7,472 nucleotides of DNA, from NCBI GenBank assembly GCA_018609925.1, contig JAHEOG010000159.1, positions 1 through 7,472 on the forward strand, in the 5' to 3' direction. This DNA is from Gammaproteobacteria bacterium. GTDB lineage: Bacteria; Pseudomonadota; Gammaproteobacteria; Thiohalorhabdales; Thiohalorhabdaceae. This document shows, in pieces, positions 5,515 through 7,472 of the stretch (positions are counted from its first letter, which is position 1; every line of letters begins with the position of its first letter). The notes beneath the pieces were generated by a model. The model was not told the DNA's origin. It worked only from the letters and a program-made list of their open reading frames with translations, and made no database searches. The position numbers and the translations under genes were made by a program.

Positions 5515-6107
5515 TGGGCTTCCGGACCGGAATAACCGGCTTTCTCGGGGCCACGCTCCTCGCCTTTCTGGCAGGATGCGCGCCGGATCAGTCCGGATGG
5601 CAGACCCGTAACATCTCGGGGCTCATGCCCGAGCTGGCCTTCACCCTCACCGATCACCAAGGCCGCACGGTCCGAGGAAAAGATTTCCGGGATCGCGTGG
5701 TGCTGATGTACTTCGGCTATACCCATTGCCCGGATGTCTGCCCCACCACCCTTGCCACCCTGCGCCGGGCCATCCACCGCCTGGGCGAGCGCGGCGACTC
5801 GATCCGGGTATTGTTCGTCACCGTGGATCCCCAGCGCGACACCCACCAAGCCTTGCGCCGATACGTCACCGCCTTCGGATCCCAGTTCGTGGGGCTGCGG
5901 GGGGAGCCCCATCGGCTCAAAGATCTGACCCGGCGGTACCGGGTGGTCTACAACCGCGAGAAGCCCGACGGGGAAAGCTACGAGGTCGCCCACAGCGGCT
6001 CCGTGTTCGTCTTCGATCGCCAGGGGAATCCCCGGTTGGTGGCCCAGCCCGACGACAGCGCGGAGGCCATAGCCCATGATCTGGACCGCCTCCTGGCCTC
6101 GGGGTAG
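5514..6107 (+). CDS. SCO1/SenC family copper chaperone, predicted lipoprotein
   Basis: This is a thioredoxin-fold protein that delivers copper to, or keeps reduced, the CuA site of cytochrome c oxidase on the outer face of the inner membrane. It has 197 residues. Residues 1-22 form a lipoprotein signal with the lipobox LAGC and Cys22 as the lipid site. The copper site is complete: CPDVC (Cys72, Cys76) after FGYTH, and His160 in EVAHSGSVFVFD. TVDPQRDT (103-110) is the usual SCO motif. The ATG is chosen because it begins the signal sequence, has GGAGG 7 nt upstream and overlaps the ctaG stop by one base (TGATG). Residue +2 after the lipid Cys is Ala rather than Asp, so by E. coli rules outer-membrane sorting is not excluded. 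Pairing with ctaG makes oxidase assembly its most likely job; a general thiol-redox role is the alternative. Confidence 0.93.
   Translation: MGFRTGITGFLGATLLAFLAGCAPDQSGWQTRNISGLMPELAFTLTDHQGRTVRGKDFRDRVVLMYFGYTHCPDVCPTTLATLRRAIHRLGERGDSIRVLFVTVDPQRDTHQALRRYVTAFGSQFVGLRGEPHRLKDLTRRYRVVYNREKPDGESYEVAHSGSVFVFDRQGNPRLVAQPDDSAEAIAHDLDRLLASG
6062..6066 (+). promoter_or_regulatory. Shine-Dalgarno site of the small secreted-protein gene, inside the SCO gene
   Basis: GGAGG lies 9 nt before ATG 6076, within the last codons of the SCO gene. It supports a start that overlaps the SCO gene by 32 nt. Confidence 0.55.
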
Positions 6108-6450
6108 GCCATCCGTCCTACGCCCGGCCCTAGCCGCAGCGGCCCTCCTGATGGCCACCACTCCAGCGGGGGCTGCTGGAGAGGCGGGCTGGACCGACGC
6201 CGCTCCCGTCGCCGAGCTCCGTCCCACCAGCCAGGGCCGATTCCCCGTGCGCATCCCGGTGGACGAGAACCCCAGCGGCTGTCGCGAATCCCACTGGTTC
6301 TATCGGGACCAGACGGGACCCAGCGCCGATCGCATCTTCGATCGCCTGCTGGAGGCAGCGGTCCGGGAACAGCCCGTTCGGGTCCACGTCACCGGGGCCT
6401 GCAATCTGAAGGGCTTTGCGGCCATCAATGCGGCCTCCCTGGAGCCCTGA
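6076..6450 (+). CDS. small secreted protein with two cysteines, function unknown
   Basis: I do not recognise a named family. The 124-residue product has a long basic N-region (Arg9, Arg11, Arg16), a hydrophobic stretch (about 18-30, PALAAAALLMATTPAG) and a likely cleavage site near AGA at 31-33. It should therefore be a periplasmic protein of about 90 residues. The mature part has two cysteines, Cys69 (SGCRESHWFY) and Cys109 (VTGACNLKG), 40 apart and fit to form a disulfide. An amphipathic helix (84-97) lies between them, and a PVRVHVTG strand precedes Cys109. The pattern C..WFY.D...D.....L..A......PVRV.VTG.C recalls uncharacterised small gammaproteobacterial periplasmic proteins, but from memory only. 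The start overlaps the SCO gene by 32 nt; the next in-frame ATG (codon 26) would lose most of the signal peptide. Its position last in the ctaG-sco cassette suggests a linked extracytoplasmic role. It ends 27 nt from the convergent uppP stop. Confidence 0.75.
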   Translation: MIWTASWPRGRPSVLRPALAAAALLMATTPAGAAGEAGWTDAAPVAELRPTSQGRFPVRIPVDENPSGCRESHWFYRDQTGPSADRIFDRLLEAAVREQPVRVHVTGACNLKGFAAINAASLEP

Positions 6451-6477
6451 GGGACCCTTTCGCAGGGAATTTCGGCG

Positions 6478-7272
6478 TCAGAACAGCGCCAGCAGGGCAC
6501 CCCCAAGCAGGATTCGGTAGATAGCGAAGGGCGCCATGCCGATGCGTCCGATCCAGGCCAGGAACGCGCCCAGGCAGAGGTAGGCGGCCCCCGCGCTGGC
6601 CAGGAAGCCTACCAGGAGCACCCCGGGGGGCTGGGTCAGCTCGTTCCGGACCGCTTCGGCCACGTCCAGGGCGCCAGCCAGGGCCAGCACTGGGATCCCC
6701 AGCAGGAAGGCGAAGCGTGCGCCTGCCTCGCGCGTCCAGCCCACCGCCAGGGCCGCGGTCATGGTGATCCCCGAGCGGCTGGTTCCCGGGATCAGGGCGA
6801 GGGCCTGGGCGCAGCCGATGAGCGCCACATCCCGCCAGCGCACCGGGGCCTCGGTCCGGATTCGGCGGCCCCAGGCGTCGGCGGCCCACAGGAGCACCCC
6901 GAAGCCGATCAGGGCCCAGGCCAGGACCCGGGGCTCGCGTAGGGCGGTCTCCACCACGTCCTTGAAGGCCAGCCCGGCCAAGCCTACCGGGATGGTGGCC
7001 AGCAGAACCGCCCACGCCAGTCCCGCTTCCCCTACCAGGCGCCAGGTCGTCAGGGACTGCAGCCAGTCCCTCGCCATGGCCCGGAGCTCGTTGCGGAAAT
7101 AGGCCACCACCGCCACGAGGGATCCGGCATGGACGGCAATGTCGAAGCCCAGGCCCTGGTCCCGCCAGCCGACGAGGTGGGGCACCAGGATCAAATGGGC
7201 GGAGCTGGAGACCGGTAGCCACTCGGTCAGGCCCTGCAGTACCGCCAAGAGCACCGCCTGGAGATAGCCCAC
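6478..7272 (-). CDS. uppP: undecaprenyl-diphosphate phosphatase (UppP/BacA)
   Basis: This integral membrane enzyme dephosphorylates undecaprenyl diphosphate to recycle the lipid carrier for peptidoglycan and other surface polymers; overproduction gives bacitracin resistance in known cases. The length of 264 residues is normal. The two signature motifs are present: LQGLTEWLPVSSSAH (12-26, with Glu17, Ser22-24 and His26) and IPGTSRSGITMTAAL (161-175, with Arg166 matching the essential arginine). The first acidic position of the (E/Q)xxxE motif is Gln13, which is common in the family. About eight hydrophobic segments cover the rest. The start is GTG at 7272-7270, directly after the TGA of the upstream methyltransferase gene, which blocks any longer reading frame. 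No strong Shine-Dalgarno site is seen, so translation probably relies on coupling to that gene. Confidence 0.96.
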   Translation of the reverse strand: MGYLQAVLLAVLQGLTEWLPVSSSAHLILVPHLVGWRDQGLGFDIAVHAGSLVAVVAYFRNELRAMARDWLQSLTTWRLVGEAGLAWAVLLATIPVGLAGLAFKDVVETALREPRVLAWALIGFGVLLWAADAWGRRIRTEAPVRWRDVALIGCAQALALIPGTSRSGITMTAALAVGWTREAGARFAFLLGIPVLALAGALDVAEAVRNELTQPPGVLLVGFLASAGAAYLCLGAFLAWIGRIGMAPFAIYRILLGGALLALF

Positions 7273-7472
7273 TCACAAGGCCCCGCCGTGGTCGCCCTGG
7301 CGGAATCCCGGGAAGGGTCCCGAGCACCCCCGGACCAGTAGGAGCGCCTTGAAGCGCTCCCCCATGGCCCCTGGCATGGTCAGCTCCTTCAAGGCCGTGG
7401 CCAGCTCCAAGCGCTCGGCCTCGCCCACCGCCTCCTGCGCCAGGTACTCCTCAGCCCGCTGCGTTAGCCCGA
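7273..7472 (-). CDS. C-terminal fragment of a MidA/COG1565-type class I SAM-dependent methyltransferase
   Basis: The last 65 codons of a leftward gene enter from the right edge and stop at TGA 7275-7273. The tail reads LTQRAEEYLAQ..., then RLELATALKELTMPGAMGERFK, LLLVRGCSGPFPGFRQGD and ends HGGAL. The TxPGxMGERFKxLxLxRG...GF pattern matches, by memory, the C-terminus of the MidA (NDUFAF7-like) SAM-dependent methyltransferase family. That family methylates an arginine of a complex I subunit in mitochondria; the bacterial role is less clear. The catalytic Rossmann part is outside the window, so activity cannot be judged. The stop codon abuts the uppP GTG with no spacing (TGAGTG). Similar pairing of this gene with uppP is familiar in Gammaproteobacteria. 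Confidence 0.72.
   Translation of the reverse strand, partial: GLTQRAEEYLAQEAVGEAERLELATALKELTMPGAMGERFKALLLVRGCSGPFPGFRQGDHGGAL

Noticed and set aside
6456..6470. Small hairpin between the convergent gene ends (CCCT, TTCGC, AGGG) as a bidirectional terminator
   Set aside because: The stem has only 4 base pairs and no U-tract follows on either strand; it cannot be supported as a terminator.
6425..7327. 300-codon minus-strand frame over uppP
   Set aside because: The product is Gly/Arg/Pro-rich with no motif, while the other frame encodes a complete UppP with both signatures.

Overview
The window is high-GC bacterial chromosome, dense in genes with short or overlapping junctions. The set and order of housekeeping genes (gpmI-envC-ctpA on one strand, a MidA-type methyltransferase gene abutting uppP, an EnvC with a degenerate LytM domain) point to a Gammaproteobacterium. 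GTG starts on three genes and strong G+C bias suit an Ectothiorhodospiraceae-like or similar environmental lineage. That placement is an inference from gene content and family memory, not from a search.

Layout: (1) positions 1-3963, minus strand: an operon read right to left, with gpmI (phosphoglycerate mutase), envC (amidase activator, overlapping gpmI by 4 nt) and ctpA (S41 C-terminal processing protease, cut by the left window edge). (2) 3964-4244: a divergent control region of about 280 bp holding the only AT-rich island of the window, a TATAAT -10 box, a Fur-box-like sequence, small dyads and G/C-rich hairpins. (3) 4245-6450, plus strand: an ArsR-family repressor, a CtaG-type membrane protein (caa3_CtaG), a SCO1/SenC lipoprotein and a small secreted protein with two cysteines. 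The last three are translationally coupled or overlapping. (4) 6478-7472, minus strand: uppP (undecaprenyl-diphosphate phosphatase), starting directly after the stop codon of a MidA-family methyltransferase gene that is cut by the right edge.

The minus-strand genes serve central carbon metabolism and cell-envelope turnover or division. The plus-strand cassette looks like a regulated copper-delivery and cytochrome-oxidase assembly module: CtaG and SCO handle Cu for terminal oxidases, while an ArsR protein with a cysteine pair placed as in persulfide sensors of the BigR/SqrR/YgaV type may set expression. No oxidase subunit gene lies in the window, so the oxidase served must be elsewhere. The most noteworthy points are this small cassette, the unrecognised two-cysteine secreted protein at its end, and the candidate operators and RNA hairpins around it. 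No mobile element, CRISPR array, tRNA or rRNA was seen.
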